Shown: one piece after another, positions 7,232 through 16,868 of the stretch
How positions within the stretch are numbered: position 1 is the first letter of the stretch
Layout: each line of letters starts with the position of its first letter
Source: a bacterium EF100-94H03 bin56
Lineage (GTDB): Bacteria > Pseudomonadota > Alphaproteobacteria > SP197
Length of the DNA stretch: 64,000 bases
Assembly: GCA_002238685.1 (NCBI GenBank)
Contig: MPMV01000011.1
Location: 53,051-117,050 of the forward strand
Direction: 5' to 3'
Notes under the pieces: generated by a model
Told to the model about the DNA's origin: nothing
The model's input: the letters and a program-made list of their open reading frames with translations, nothing else
Database searches by the model: none
Position numbers and translations under genes: made by a program

Positions 7232-8722
7232 ATGTATGAAAACATGATTGTGATCGACCGGGATGCCCCGGAAAGCCTTCAGAAGCAAATCCGGCGCCAG
7301 CTCGCGATCGGCATCGTCAATCGGCAGTATCCCGTGCATCGTCCGCTTCCGTCGATTCGCCAGCTTTCGACGGAGCTGAGCGTGAGCGTGACAACGGTTG
7401 CGCTCGCATATGAGGCCCTGAAGCAGGACGGCTTTGTTCAGGCCAGGGACCGATCGGGATTCTATGTCAATCCGGATGCGCTGACGGATCCGGGACACAC
7501 GCTGAAGCGCGATGCGCTGGGCGACGTCGCCGTCCCGGGCAGCGGGATAGACTACCGTAGGTTCTTCTCGGGCCGCAGCTTCAATCTCGAGCGGGTCGTG
7601 AAGCCCTCGGACTGCCTTGTCCGATATCGATACCCGTTCGTATGCGGCCTCATCGATCCATCCTTCTTCCCCATTACGAGCTGGCGAGAGTGTGTGCGCG
7701 ATTCCGTCAATGTCGTCGAGGTTGCGAATTGGGCGACCGACTACTCGGCGATCGACGACGAAATGTTGATCGAGCAGCTGATACAGCGTGTCCTCGCAAA
7801 GCGCGGCATTGTCGCCCATCCAGACGAGGTTCTCGTGACAGTTGGCGGCCAGCAGGCCATTTACCTTGCCGTCAAGCTGTTGCTGTCGGCGGGTGACACC
7901 ATCGGTGTCGAGGACCCTGGCTATCCGGATGTCATCAACATGGCGCGTATCGAAGGCATCGACGTGCTGCGGCTCCCGGTCGACCGGGAAGGTCTGGTCA
8001 TTTCCGGCGACATGGGTCACTGCCAGTGTCTGTTTGTCACTCCCAGCCACCAGTTTCCGACCACCGTGACGATGCCGCTCGACCGCAAGCGCGAATTGCT
8101 GGAGTTCACGAAGAAGAGCGGCCAGTTCGTCATCGAGGACGACTACGAGGCCGATATCAGTTTCAACATGACACCGCCACCGGCGCTGAAGAGCCTCGAC
8201 CGCTGGGGCAATGTCATCTACGCAGGCGGACTGTCGAAGTCGTTGCTGCAAGGTCTGCGCATGGGTTATCTGGTCGCTGATCGCGAGTTCATCCGAGAAG
8301 CGAGGGCCCTTCGGCACCACATGCTCCGGCATCCTCCGGTCAACAACCAAAGATGCGTGGCTCTGTTTCTTCAGAGGGGATATTTCGATCGATACGTCGC
8401 GATGCTGACGAAGATCTACAAGCAGCGATGCGACGTCATGCATGAGTCCCTCGAGCGTCATTTTCCCGGCGCCTCGGAGAAGCCGGAGTATGGCGGCGCC
8501 ATTGTATGGCTCAGGCTGCCGGAGGAGGCGGACGCCGGGCTGCTGCGTGAGCTGGTCGAACCTGAAGGCGTGTTCTTCGAAACGGGCGGCTTCACGTTTG
8601 CCGACGAGCGGAACAACCGCAATCACCTTCGACTGGGGTACTCGGTGATTGACAAGTCGTTCATTCCGGAGGGAATAGGCAGGATCGCAAACGCCCTCCC
8701 GAAAGCGCTTGTCCGTCGCTGA
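7232..8722 (+). CDS. MocR-type (GntR helix-turn-helix plus aminotransferase-like) transcriptional regulator
   Basis: A protein of 496 residues. Residues 10-80 form a GntR winged helix (SLQKQIRRQLAIGIV, then LPSIRQLSTELSVS and ALAYEALKQDGFV). Residues from about 120 form a fold-type I aminotransferase domain with the PLP-lysine motif GGLSKSLLQGLRMGY, where the Lys is retained. PLP is thus probably bound as an effector or with a small-molecule ligand. The gene is divergent from the IlvD-like operon and is its most likely regulator, as MocR is for rhizopine genes and PdxR for vitamin B6 genes. The ligand is unknown, but an amino compound would fit. Confidence 0.88.
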   Translation: MYENMIVIDRDAPESLQKQIRRQLAIGIVNRQYPVHRPLPSIRQLSTELSVSVTTVALAYEALKQDGFVQARDRSGFYVNPDALTDPGHTLKRDALGDVAVPGSGIDYRRFFSGRSFNLERVVKPSDCLVRYRYPFVCGLIDPSFFPITSWRECVRDSVNVVEVANWATDYSAIDDEMLIEQLIQRVLAKRGIVAHPDEVLVTVGGQQAIYLAVKLLLSAGDTIGVEDPGYPDVINMARIEGIDVLRLPVDREGLVISGDMGHCQCLFVTPSHQFPTTVTMPLDRKRELLEFTKKSGQFVIEDDYEADISFNMTPPPALKSLDRWGNVIYAGGLSKSLLQGLRMGYLVADREFIREARALRHHMLRHPPVNNQRCVALFLQRGYFDRYVAMLTKIYKQRCDVMHESLERHFPGASEKPEYGGAIVWLRLPEEADAGLLRELVEPEGVFFETGGFTFADERNNRNHLRLGYSVIDKSFIPEGIGRIANALPKALVRR

Positions 8723-8902
8723 TTCAGGTGTCCTTGCCTTTGCCGACCGCCCAATCGGACCACATGGAGTTCCATCGGAGCGCCCCAGCGGCTTCTTGAT
8801 CTAGGTTTCCAACGTTGCATCAGGTCTTTCACCGGAGGGATGCGATACCCCGGCGTCCATTTCCCGGAAAGGACGCGCTCCTCGATGTCGGCGCGTCGTG
8901 CG

Positions 8903-9925
8903 TCAGAGGATCGGGTGGCCGGAGGTGTCTGCGAGATGGCAGGCTGAACGACCGCCGTGCTGGACGGCGCGCAATTGGGGCTCGGTCACGCGGCATGCTT
9001 CAATGACCACGGGGCAGCGGGTGGAGAACCTGCAGCCCGCGGGCGGGTTCAGTGGAGATGGCGGATCGCCCTCCAGAAGAACCGGCACACGGGTCGCCTC
9101 GACTCGCGGATCGGGGGATGGCACGGCGGAAAGAAGCGCTTGCGAATAGGGATGCGTGGGATCGGCGAAGAACGGCCTCGCGGCGCCCTCCTCTGCGACG
9201 CGACCGAGATACATGACGGTTACTGCCGAACAGACCTCGCGTACGATGGCGAGGTCGTGGGCGACGATCACGATGGTGAGGCCGAGTTGATCCTGCAGAC
9301 GCGCGAAGAGATTCACGATCTGCGCGCGGACCGAGACGTCGAGCGCCGAGAGTGGCTCGTCGCACAACAGCACCCTGGGATCGAGAGCCAGCGCCCGTGC
9401 GATCGACACGCGCTGGCGTTGACCGCCCGAGAGCGAGCGGGGAAGTCGGTCGAGGACTGACGCGGGAAGAGAGACGAGATCGAGAAGCTCGCCGACCTTG
9501 CGCCGCCGCGCCGCCGCATTGCCGATTCCGTGGATCCGCAGTGGTTCCTCGAGCGTCTGCAGCACCGACTGGCGTCGGCTCATCGACCCCAGCGGGTCCT
9601 GAAAGATGAACTGGACTGACCGGGCAAAGCCCTTTCGGTTGGCGCGCTGCCAATCGGCTCGGTCACGTCCCAGGATGCGCACATGCCCCGCAGTGGCGGA
9701 CTGGAGCCCGACAATCGCCCGCGCAAGCGTCGTCTTGCCGCAACCGGACTCTCCGACGATGCCGTGGAAGGCACCGTTCTGTACGGCGAGATCAACGCCG
9801 TCCACCGCACGGACGAGGCCTGCCGAGGTCCGGAAATGAACCTTGAGGCCCTCAACTTCGATCGCCGGGCCTGAGTTCGCCGCCTTGTCCCGCGGGCGTG
9901 GATCACTGGCGTCGCTATCAGTCAT
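8903..9925 (-). CDS. Oligopeptide/dipeptide-type ABC transporter ATPase, DppF/OppF family
   Basis: A protein of 340 residues with Walker A (GESGCGKTT), signature LSGGQRQRVSIARAL, Walker B (VLLCDEPLSALD) and the switch His (VAHD). It ends with the C-terminal oligo/dipeptide extension holding CRFSTRCP. It energises import through the two permeases encoded upstream. I chose the ATG at 9925, which overlaps the preceding ATPase gene by 8 bases; the frame is open further upstream to 9985. It is the last gene of the five-gene operon starting at 14358. Confidence 0.9.
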   Translation of the reverse strand: MTDSDASDPRPRDKAANSGPAIEVEGLKVHFRTSAGLVRAVDGVDLAVQNGAFHGIVGESGCGKTTLARAIVGLQSATAGHVRILGRDRADWQRANRKGFARSVQFIFQDPLGSMSRRQSVLQTLEEPLRIHGIGNAAARRRKVGELLDLVSLPASVLDRLPRSLSGGQRQRVSIARALALDPRVLLCDEPLSALDVSVRAQIVNLFARLQDQLGLTIVIVAHDLAIVREVCSAVTVMYLGRVAEEGAARPFFADPTHPYSQALLSAVPSPDPRVEATRVPVLLEGDPPSPLNPPAGCRFSTRCPVVIEACRVTEPQLRAVQHGGRSACHLADTSGHPIL

Positions 9926-10925
9926 TATCAGCGAGTCCCTCGTCTCTGATGACGATCGGGCAGGCCGCGCGATGCGGGACTTCATTGCCTCCGACGCAGG
10001 TCAGTACGGGCCGCTTCGTGCGGCATGAGGCCTCGGCTTGCGGACAGCGATCGGCGAACCGGCAGCCGGGCAGGACGCGTGTCTGATCCGGCGGAAGACC
10101 GGGAATCTCGCGGGTGCCGCTGGCCGTGTCGGAGCGGAAGTCCGGGACCGAGGCCAGGAGGCCGCGGGTATAGGGGTGAACCGGGGAGGTCAGAACGTCG
10201 ATGGCGCTGCCTTCTTCGGCGATCCGTCCGGCGTAAAGCACGATCACCCGGTCGGCGAGCACGGAGACGGCGCCGATGTCGTGTGTGATGAGCGCAACCG
10301 CGATGCCGTCCTCATTCTGGATCTGCCGCAGGAGCGCGAGGATCTGGGCCTGAACTGTGGCGTCAAGCGCCGTTGTCGGTTCGTCGGCAATCAGGACGCG
10401 AGGCCGGGCCGCGAGCGCGAGCGCGATCATCGCGCGCTGCAGCATTCCGCCCGACAGTTCGTGCGGGTATCGGTCGTAGCGATCTTCGGGGTCCGGGATG
10501 CCTGTTCGCGCCAGCAGGGAGACCGCCGCGGCGCGAGCCGCGGCCGGAGAAAGGCCGGCAAAGCGCCGCGCCTGTTCGGCGAGCTGCGGGCCTATCTTCA
10601 GCATCGGGTTCAGCGCGCTCATCGGATCCTGGAAAATGACACCGAACTGGCCACCACGGAGCGACGAGAGCTTCTTCGGCGACATCTTCACGAGGTCCTT
10701 CCCGGCCGCCCTGGCCGATCCCCGCAGGTCGATCGTCACGCCTTCCGGCATGAGGCCCAGTGGTCCGAGCGTCATCACTGTCTTGCCCGACCCGCTTTCG
10801 CCGACCACGGCAAGTGTTTCGCCGGCGTTGATGGCGAAACTCACCCTGTCCACCGCCCGAACCGAAACGGAGGGGGTATAGAGATCGATGACGAGATCCT
10901 CGACCGCATAGACGGGCTCGCTCAT
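9918..10925 (-). CDS. Oligopeptide/dipeptide-type ABC transporter ATPase, DppD/OppD family
   Basis: A protein of 335 residues with Walker A (GESGSGKTV), signature LSGGMLQRAMIALAL, Walker B (VLIADEPTTALD) and the C-terminal extension with CRFADRCPQ. It pairs with the DppF-like ATPase. The frame is open far upstream to 11651, but that part is out of register with the permease gene lying there. The ATG at 10925 overlaps the permease stop by 4 bases (ATGA) and starts in the usual place (MSEPVYAVEDLVI). Confidence 0.9.
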   Translation of the reverse strand: MSEPVYAVEDLVIDLYTPSVSVRAVDRVSFAINAGETLAVVGESGSGKTVMTLGPLGLMPEGVTIDLRGSARAAGKDLVKMSPKKLSSLRGGQFGVIFQDPMSALNPMLKIGPQLAEQARRFAGLSPAAARAAAVSLLARTGIPDPEDRYDRYPHELSGGMLQRAMIALALAARPRVLIADEPTTALDATVQAQILALLRQIQNEDGIAVALITHDIGAVSVLADRVIVLYAGRIAEEGSAIDVLTSPVHPYTRGLLASVPDFRSDTASGTREIPGLPPDQTRVLPGCRFADRCPQAEASCRTKRPVLTCVGGNEVPHRAACPIVIRDEGLADND

Positions 10926-11827
10926 GCCTGACCTTCCACCGAGACGCGTGCCTGATCCTCGGCTTTCCTTTCGGCGCGCTTGCGGCCAAGCAGGCGTCCT
11001 CTGAGCGCGCGCGGCACCTTCTGGAGCGCGAAGGCTTCTCCGAGCAGGTTGAAGCTCACCACCACGGCGGTCAGGGCAAGACCGGGGATGATGACGAGGT
11101 TCGGGTATTCCTCGATGTAGCTCATGCCGTCGACCAGCATCTGTCCCCATTCCGGAGTGGGCGGCGCCACACCGAGTCCGAGGAAGGAAAGGGTGGCGAT
11201 GGCAAGGACCAGCGCGCCGGCATCGGCCGACGCGTACACGACCACGAGGCCGAGGACATGGGGCAGGATGTGGCGCGTGAAAATCCAGAGATGCGACGCG
11301 CCCATCACACGCGCGGCTTCGATGTAGGGCTGCTGGAGTTCGGCCACCACGACGGCGCGGCTCATCCGTGCATAGTTGGCCCACCAGGCCAGGGTGAGGG
11401 CGAGCACCATCTTCCAGTAATCGCTCAACCAGTCGAAGTTCTCGCCCGAGAAGACGCCCATCAGGGCCAGAGCGATGACGAGCGAGGGCAGTGCAAGCGC
11501 GATGTCGATCAGCGAGATCAGCACTGTCTCGACGAGGCCGCCGACATACCCCGCGACGGAGCCGATGACCACGCCGATCACGAGTGCGGCAACGAGCACG
11601 AAGGCCATCGCCACCAGCGACGTGCGTGCGCCGCCGACGATCCTGCTCCAAAGGTCACGGCCCAGATAGTCTGTACCGAGCCAGTGCGCCGTCGATGGCC
11701 CCTGCAGGATCGCGGTGTAGTCCTGTACCGCAGGATCGTGTGTCATCAGGAGAGGTGCGAAAACGCCGACAAAGACAAAGATCAGCGCCGGTGTCAGGAC
11801 CAGCCAGGGAAGCCTGGCAAACCTCAT
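10922..11827 (-). CDS. Oligopeptide/dipeptide-type ABC transporter permease, DppC family
   Basis: A protein of 301 residues with an N-terminal membrane segment, the DppC-type sequence HWLGTDYLGRDLWSRI near residue 48, and the permease EAA loop (EAARVMGASHLWIFTRHILP) that contacts the ATPase. About six membrane segments are visible. It starts 1 base after the DppB stop and overlaps the DppD start. The C-terminal tail is unusually charged (RKRAERKAEDQ). Confidence 0.9.
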   Translation of the reverse strand: MRFARLPWLVLTPALIFVFVGVFAPLLMTHDPAVQDYTAILQGPSTAHWLGTDYLGRDLWSRIVGGARTSLVAMAFVLVAALVIGVVIGSVAGYVGGLVETVLISLIDIALALPSLVIALALMGVFSGENFDWLSDYWKMVLALTLAWWANYARMSRAVVVAELQQPYIEAARVMGASHLWIFTRHILPHVLGLVVVYASADAGALVLAIATLSFLGLGVAPPTPEWGQMLVDGMSYIEEYPNLVIIPGLALTAVVVSFNLLGEAFALQKVPRALRGRLLGRKRAERKAEDQARVSVEGQA

Positions 11828-11828
11828 G

Positions 11829-12770
11829 TCAGGCTCTCCTCGCGCGGCGCAATCGCGGGTCGACCAGCATGGCGACCAGATCGACGAACAGGTTCACGCT
11901 GACGAAGAAAACCACGAACAAGGTGAGCACCGCCTGCATGCCCACGAAGTCGCGGAAACGGATCGCCTCGATGAAGAAGGCGCCAATGCCGTTCAGGCCG
12001 AACAAACGCTCGACCACAATCGCGCCGATAATCATCAGCGTGAACTGCGCGCCAAACGTGGTGATGTAGGGAATGGCAATGTTTGGCAGTGCCTCGCGGA
12101 CCAGCACCTCGCCCCGGTTCATGCCCTTGGCAAAGCCGGTGGTCGCGAAGGGGCGCGCCATTGCCTCTTGCAGGTTGACGCGCACCACGCGGGCGAGTAC
12201 CGATCCCGGGAAAAGTGCGATGGTCACGCAGGGCAGGATCCATGAGGTCCAGCCGTAGAGGCCGAAACTCGGAATCCATCCGAGCCCTACTGCAAAGACG
12301 ATCACCAGAAGGGCCGCGACGAAGAAATTGGGTGTCGAGGCGCCGATCAGGGCGATACCGTGCAGGATCCGGTCCGCGAAACGACCGTTCGATGTCGCGC
12401 CCCACAGCCCCAGTCCCAGGGAGTAGAACAGCGCGAGCATGCCACCTCCGGCGAGCAAAGTGGCCGTGACCGGAATGCGTTCGGCGAACTCTTCGGAGAT
12501 TGGCTTGCCTGTGCGCAGGCTGACCCCGAAATCGCCGGTGAACGTATCACCCAACCAGCGGACGTATCTCACGGGGAGGGGATCGTTCAGGCCAAGCTCA
12601 TCGGCGATCCGAGCGATCATTTCACCGTCCGCGCCCGGGCCTGCCGCCCGTTCGGCGATGAGCGCGGCTACGTTACCAGGAGCAGCAGTCACCAGCGCGA
12701 AGGTCAGCGCCGTGGCGGCCAGCATAAGGAGGAGGGCAAGACCCGCCCGTCGCAGAAACATGCGTCGCAT
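11829..12770 (-). CDS. Oligopeptide/dipeptide-type ABC transporter permease, DppB family
   Basis: A protein of 313 residues. It has an N-terminal membrane anchor, then a periplasmic loop with LGLNDPLPVRYVRWLG and the GDFGVSLRTGKPI motif of DppB/OppB/NikB permeases, five more membrane segments, and a coupling loop around ATTGFAKGMNRGEVLVREAL. It forms the channel with the DppC-like protein. It lies 25 bases downstream of the binding-protein gene. Confidence 0.9.
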   Translation of the reverse strand: MRRMFLRRAGLALLLMLAATALTFALVTAAPGNVAALIAERAAGPGADGEMIARIADELGLNDPLPVRYVRWLGDTFTGDFGVSLRTGKPISEEFAERIPVTATLLAGGGMLALFYSLGLGLWGATSNGRFADRILHGIALIGASTPNFFVAALLVIVFAVGLGWIPSFGLYGWTSWILPCVTIALFPGSVLARVVRVNLQEAMARPFATTGFAKGMNRGEVLVREALPNIAIPYITTFGAQFTLMIIGAIVVERLFGLNGIGAFFIEAIRFRDFVGMQAVLTLFVVFFVSVNLFVDLVAMLVDPRLRRARRA

Positions 12771-12795
12771 GGGTCTTGCCCTGATCGTTGTCGCG

Positions 12796-14358
12796 TCAGC
12801 CGAGCGTCAGTCCCTTGTAGGGGATGTCATAGTCGGTGGCCGGCAGGCTGAAGCCCTGAACGCGCGGATGCACCGCCCAGATCCGTTGCGTCACCAGGAG
12901 CGGGCAGGCGGCCACGGCGTCGTAGAGCCAGTCGTAGACCCCCTGCATCGCCGCCTCCTGCGCATCGCCCGAGGCTTCGAGCGCGGCGAGCACCACGGGG
13001 TCGAGTTCGTCGGAGATGTAGATCTTGCCGTCGGGCCCGGTGTCGACCGTCGAGACGAACGAAGCGCCGAGCGAACCATGCGGATCGTAGGGCGCACCAT
13101 AGGTGGCGAAGAAAGTCAGGTCATACTCGAAGTTCGGGCGCCGCTCGTGCATCGTGGCGTTATCGACCGATGAGATGTCGACCTTGAACCCAACCTCGGT
13201 CAGCATCGCCTGGATCATCTCGGCGATGCGGCGCGATCCCGGGAAGGATTCTTCGGAAACGAGAAAATCGATTTCAAGTGCATCTCCACCCTTTGTCCAA
13301 CCTGAACCGCCACCACTCCAGCCCGCCGCCGACAGCGCTGCCTGAGCGGCCGCGACGTCGCGTGCGGGAACCGCGTGGCGCACGCCCGCAGTCGGCACCG
13401 TGGTCGGGAAGATATCGACGCTCGGGTCCGCAAATCCTTCGAAGAGCACCTGGGCGATGGCGGCGCGGTCGATGCCAAGGAAGACCGCCTCGCGCACTCC
13501 CCTGTTCTGCATCATCGGCGATTTCGGCGAATAGCCGAGAATCGTCGTCGCGGTACCCGGCTCGGCCACGATGGTCATGCCCTCGCCTTCCAGCGCCTTG
13601 GCCCGGCGCGGGGAGAGGGGCGCGACCCAGTCGCCGCCGATCACGTCGAGTTCGCCCGCCCGAAGGGCGTTGGCGCGTGCCAGTTCGTCCGGCACGACCT
13701 TCAGTTCGATCCGGCTGAACGAGGGCCTTTCGCCCCAGTAGTTGTCGTTCCGCGTCAGGACGGTTTCGCTCGACGAATAGCTCTCGACGATCCACGGGCC
13801 GGTGCCGACGGGAGAAGCCTGCTTGCCGTCCGCGTCCACGGCATTCGGCGACAGGAAGCGAACGGGGCGCACGATGGTGAGTTCGAGAAGCGCCGCGGGA
13901 ACCGGTCGCGAGAGTCTCACCGTGATCTGGTTCGGGCCGCTTGTTTCAATGCTCTCGTATGCGTCAGCGATCCCAATCCACGAAAAGTCGCCGACACCCA
14001 TCCAGCGCTCGAGGTTCCACTTTGCGGTCTCGGCGTCGAACGGCGCTCCGTCGGAGAAGGTGACGCCCTCACGGAGGTCGAAGGCGATCGACTTTCCGTC
14101 CTCGGCGATCGTCCACGCCGTGGCAAGACCGGGCTCAAGCACGCCCCCGGGGCCATAGTGGATGAGACCGTCGAAGACCACCGTGTATGACGAAAGCGTC
14201 GAGACGTTCTGCAGGAGGTCGAGGTCTCCGGTCTCGCCCGCGATCGCGACCCGCAGCGTATCGCCATGTCCCCCGGCCAGGGCGATATGCGGCAATGTCG
14301 AAAGGAATGAGAAGGCGGCCGATGATGCCATGACCTGGCGTCGACTGAGCTTAGGCAT
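12796..14358 (-). CDS. Family 5 extracellular solute-binding protein (peptide/nickel ABC importer)
   Basis: A protein of 520 residues with a twin-arginine export signal (SRRQVMASSAAFSFL, cleavage near residue 28). The mature part has family 5 landmarks: LRVAIAGETGDLDL, the FDLREGVTFSDGAPFDAE segment near residue 95, and NDNYWGERP near 205. It would bind the ligand of the ABC importer encoded downstream. Family 5 members bind peptides, nickel complexes, opines or glycosides, and the sequence alone does not decide between them. Tat export is common for NikA-like members, so a metal-complex ligand is a possibility. It is the first gene of the operon. Confidence 0.88.
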   Translation of the reverse strand: MPKLSRRQVMASSAAFSFLSTLPHIALAGGHGDTLRVAIAGETGDLDLLQNVSTLSSYTVVFDGLIHYGPGGVLEPGLATAWTIAEDGKSIAFDLREGVTFSDGAPFDAETAKWNLERWMGVGDFSWIGIADAYESIETSGPNQITVRLSRPVPAALLELTIVRPVRFLSPNAVDADGKQASPVGTGPWIVESYSSSETVLTRNDNYWGERPSFSRIELKVVPDELARANALRAGELDVIGGDWVAPLSPRRAKALEGEGMTIVAEPGTATTILGYSPKSPMMQNRGVREAVFLGIDRAAIAQVLFEGFADPSVDIFPTTVPTAGVRHAVPARDVAAAQAALSAAGWSGGGSGWTKGGDALEIDFLVSEESFPGSRRIAEMIQAMLTEVGFKVDISSVDNATMHERRPNFEYDLTFFATYGAPYDPHGSLGASFVSTVDTGPDGKIYISDELDPVVLAALEASGDAQEAAMQGVYDWLYDAVAACPLLVTQRIWAVHPRVQGFSLPATDYDIPYKGLTLG

Positions 14359-14728
14359 GTTCGGGACTCCCTGTTTATGGTTGGTTTCAGCTTATCGGCG
14401 TCGGTCCGATTGTATAGGACTTCCTGCAAGACTCCCGAGCGCACGGCGTTGATTCATGGCGCGAATGCTCGGTGGCATCGTCGGCTGACGTTTGATCCGA
14501 TGCGAAATGAACTTGCAGCAATTGCCGCGACGGTGGAAGACAGGCGTCCGTCTGCCACGATCGCGGCAGGTCGTGTCCCCGCGCGCCGGCGCAGCTCGTC
14601 CGAGCCAACGTCGGGGCATGATTGGTCCAGGGTCAGGTGAAGGGCCGATATGTCGATTGTACGCCATGGGTCCGGATTGGTATGCTTTCGGCCTGCACTT
14701 CGCCACGGATTAGAATCCGGGAAAGCCG
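14359..14728. other. Divergent intergenic region
   Basis: A stretch of 370 bases between the binding-protein gene (minus) and the PhyH-like gene (plus). It should hold both promoters. I see no convincing gene, repeat or hairpin. A GGGAAAG ribosome site precedes the PhyH-like ATG. Confidence 0.5.
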
Positions 14729-15607
14729 ATGTCGCTGAGTTACTTCGATCGTTCCGCCGACCCCGAGGCAATCAAGGCGGCCCTCAGCCGCGACGGCGTG
14801 GTTGCCGTGATGAATCTGGTCGATGAGGACCTGGCCGATACCGTGGCCGCGGAGCTGCGGCCCGAACTCGATGCCAGGGGCCTTGAGTCGGCCAGTGCCT
14901 TCAATGGCGAGCTGACCAACCGCTACGGCGGTGTGCTGCGGACAGCACCAGGCGCCGCCGCGCTGGTCGAACATGATCTGGTTATCGACATCGCGAACCA
15001 CGTCTTCCTGCCCCACGCCGCGACATACCGGATCAGCAGCCTGACGGCGATCGAGGTCATGCCCGGTGAAACGCACCAGGCGCTCCATCGCGACGATACA
15101 GTCTATCCGATCGATATCGCCGGCATGGAAATGACCCTGGGCGTGATGTGGTCCCTCAGCGACTTCACCGAAGAGAATGGCGGCACGCGCGTGATCCCCC
15201 ACAGCCATCGTCTGCTGCGCTCGTGGCACCTTCCGGATGTATCGAACTGGGAATCCACGGTGATGCCGAGGGGATCGGCGGTCTTCTACCTGGGCTCGAC
15301 CTGGCACGGCGCTGGCGCGAACCGAAGCAACTCGCCACGCCTGGGGCTGGTCAACAGCTACTGCCTGGGATGGCTGCGCCCGGAGGTCAACCAGTACCTG
15401 ATCACGCCGCCCGGGGTGGCGGCGCGGTACAGCCCCCGCGTCCGCGCGCTGCTCGGCTACATGGCGCACGACTCGGGCGACGACCTGTGCGGCAGCTATC
15501 GCGGCGACTGCCCGGCTTGGGTCGACACGCCGCCTGATCCGGCATGGAACAACGCGCGCGGCACGGTGGGCACGATGGATGACGCCAGGGCGCAGGGCGG
15601 AGGCTGA
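14729..15607 (+). CDS. Phytanoyl-CoA dioxygenase (PhyH) family Fe(II)/2-oxoglutarate oxygenase
   Basis: A protein of 292 residues on the double-stranded beta-helix plan of PhyH. The facial triad is His120-x-Asp122 (LHRDDT) and His193 (STWHGAGANRS), with Arg199 placed to bind 2-oxoglutarate. GGTRVIPHSH (151-160) is a typical core strand. Such enzymes hydroxylate small molecules using O2 and 2-oxoglutarate. The gene lies 61 bases before a PotD-like binding protein in the same direction, which suggests the imported molecule or its product is the substrate. The identity of the substrate is unknown. Confidence 0.85.
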   Translation: MSLSYFDRSADPEAIKAALSRDGVVAVMNLVDEDLADTVAAELRPELDARGLESASAFNGELTNRYGGVLRTAPGAAALVEHDLVIDIANHVFLPHAATYRISSLTAIEVMPGETHQALHRDDTVYPIDIAGMEMTLGVMWSLSDFTEENGGTRVIPHSHRLLRSWHLPDVSNWESTVMPRGSAVFYLGSTWHGAGANRSNSPRLGLVNSYCLGWLRPEVNQYLITPPGVAARYSPRVRALLGYMAHDSGDDLCGSYRGDCPAWVDTPPDPAWNNARGTVGTMDDARAQGGG

Positions 15608-15668
15608 CCTGAGCCATGACGGCGGCTATGATGATAGCAACAACTGAAAGAGAAAGAGGGAGATTCTG

Positions 15669-16835
15669 ATGACATTGAAGCCACTGATGGAGACAACCCG
15701 TTTCCACGACCTGTTGTGCGATGGCAAACTGACCAGGCGGGACACCCACCGGGTCATGGCGACCTACGGTATCGGCACGCTGACCGTGCACACCCTGGGA
15801 GGGAGCGCGCTCGCCCAGGAGGCTGACGACGACCACCCGATATTCTTCACCTGGGGCGGCTATGACGAGCCGGAGTTCATGGTCCACTACACGGCGAAGT
15901 ACGGCCGCGAGCCGAACTACAACTTCTTCGCCTCAGAAGACGAGGCCTTTGCCAAGATGTGGGGCGGCTACGAACCGCACGTCACCTACCCTTGCGGTCC
16001 CTCACTCAAGCTCTGGTATGACGCGGGCCTTCTGGCTCCGATCGAGACCGACCGGCTTTCGAACTGGCCTGACGTCATGCAGGTCTTCAAGGATGTGCCC
16101 CACTCGGTGGTGGACGGTGTGCGGCTCTATGTGCCGGAGGACTGGGGCCAGACCTCGATGGTCATCCGCACCGACCTCGCACCGGAATACGCCGATCCCG
16201 CGAACCAGACATGGGAAGCGTTGTGGAACGAGAAGTATTCGGGCCGCCTCTCGATCTCCAACCACGCTTACGAAGCCTTCGCGATCGCGGCCCTTGTCCT
16301 GGGTATCACTCCCTGGAACATGAACGAGGCCGAACGCATCCAGTGCGAGGATCTCCTGCGCAAGCAGATGCCGCTCAATCGCGGGCTCGAGTCCTCGTTC
16401 ACGGAGCGTGGCCAGGCGGTGGCAGCGGGCGAACTCATTATTGCGGTGTCCGACAACGGACTCGTTGCGGAACTCGCGGCGCATGCTGAGGGCACAGGCT
16501 TCGAGTTCGCCTGGGCCACGCCCAGGGAAGGCGCACTCACGTGGCATTGCGGCCTGTGCATCCATCCCGCCGCGATCAAGGACGGCTTCTACGAGAAGGC
16601 GCACGAGATCATCGACTCCTTCATTTCGCCCGAAGCCGGAGCGTACGAGATCGGCAACTGGTACTACGGGCACTCCAACGTGAAGTCCTACGAGGGGTTC
16701 GACGAGGAGTTCCTCAACTCGATCGGTCAGACCTCGAAGGTCGAGGAGTTCCTCGCAACCGCCCAGTTCCAGCAGACGATGAACGAGCCCGAAGTGCTTG
16801 CCAACCGTTGGGAAGAGTTGAAGGCCGGGTTCTGA
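15669..16835 (+). CDS. PotD-like (polyamine-type) ABC solute-binding protein
   Basis: A protein of 388 residues. A Tat-like signal (LTRRDTHRVMATYGIGTL) ends near ALAQ-EADD. The mature protein resembles spermidine/putrescine binding proteins: FFTWGGYDEPEF at the start, a lobe with VPEDWGQTSMVIRTD, and YYGHSNVKSYEG near the end. It ends with the same WEELKAGF/DEIKAGF-type terminus as a second binding protein at 20056, and both are 388 residues. No permease or ATPase gene is adjacent. AGAAAGAGGGA supplies the ribosome site. Confidence 0.85.
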   Translation: MTLKPLMETTRFHDLLCDGKLTRRDTHRVMATYGIGTLTVHTLGGSALAQEADDDHPIFFTWGGYDEPEFMVHYTAKYGREPNYNFFASEDEAFAKMWGGYEPHVTYPCGPSLKLWYDAGLLAPIETDRLSNWPDVMQVFKDVPHSVVDGVRLYVPEDWGQTSMVIRTDLAPEYADPANQTWEALWNEKYSGRLSISNHAYEAFAIAALVLGITPWNMNEAERIQCEDLLRKQMPLNRGLESSFTERGQAVAAGELIIAVSDNGLVAELAAHAEGTGFEFAWATPREGALTWHCGLCIHPAAIKDGFYEKAHEIIDSFISPEAGAYEIGNWYYGHSNVKSYEGFDEEFLNSIGQTSKVEEFLATAQFQQTMNEPEVLANRWEELKAGF

Positions 16836-16868
16836 GTCGCTCGTTCGCTTGACCGACCCAGGAGTTCG

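Noticed and set aside
7232..8722. Annotation as an aminotransferase
   Set aside because: The N-terminal GntR helix-turn-helix and the divergent position make it a MocR-type regulator, even though the PLP lysine is kept.
10926..11651. Extension of the DppD-like ATPase frame far upstream
   Set aside because: The sequence there encodes the DppC-like permease in another register. The extension is Arg-rich with no homology, and the ATG at 10925 fits the family start and the 4-base overlap.
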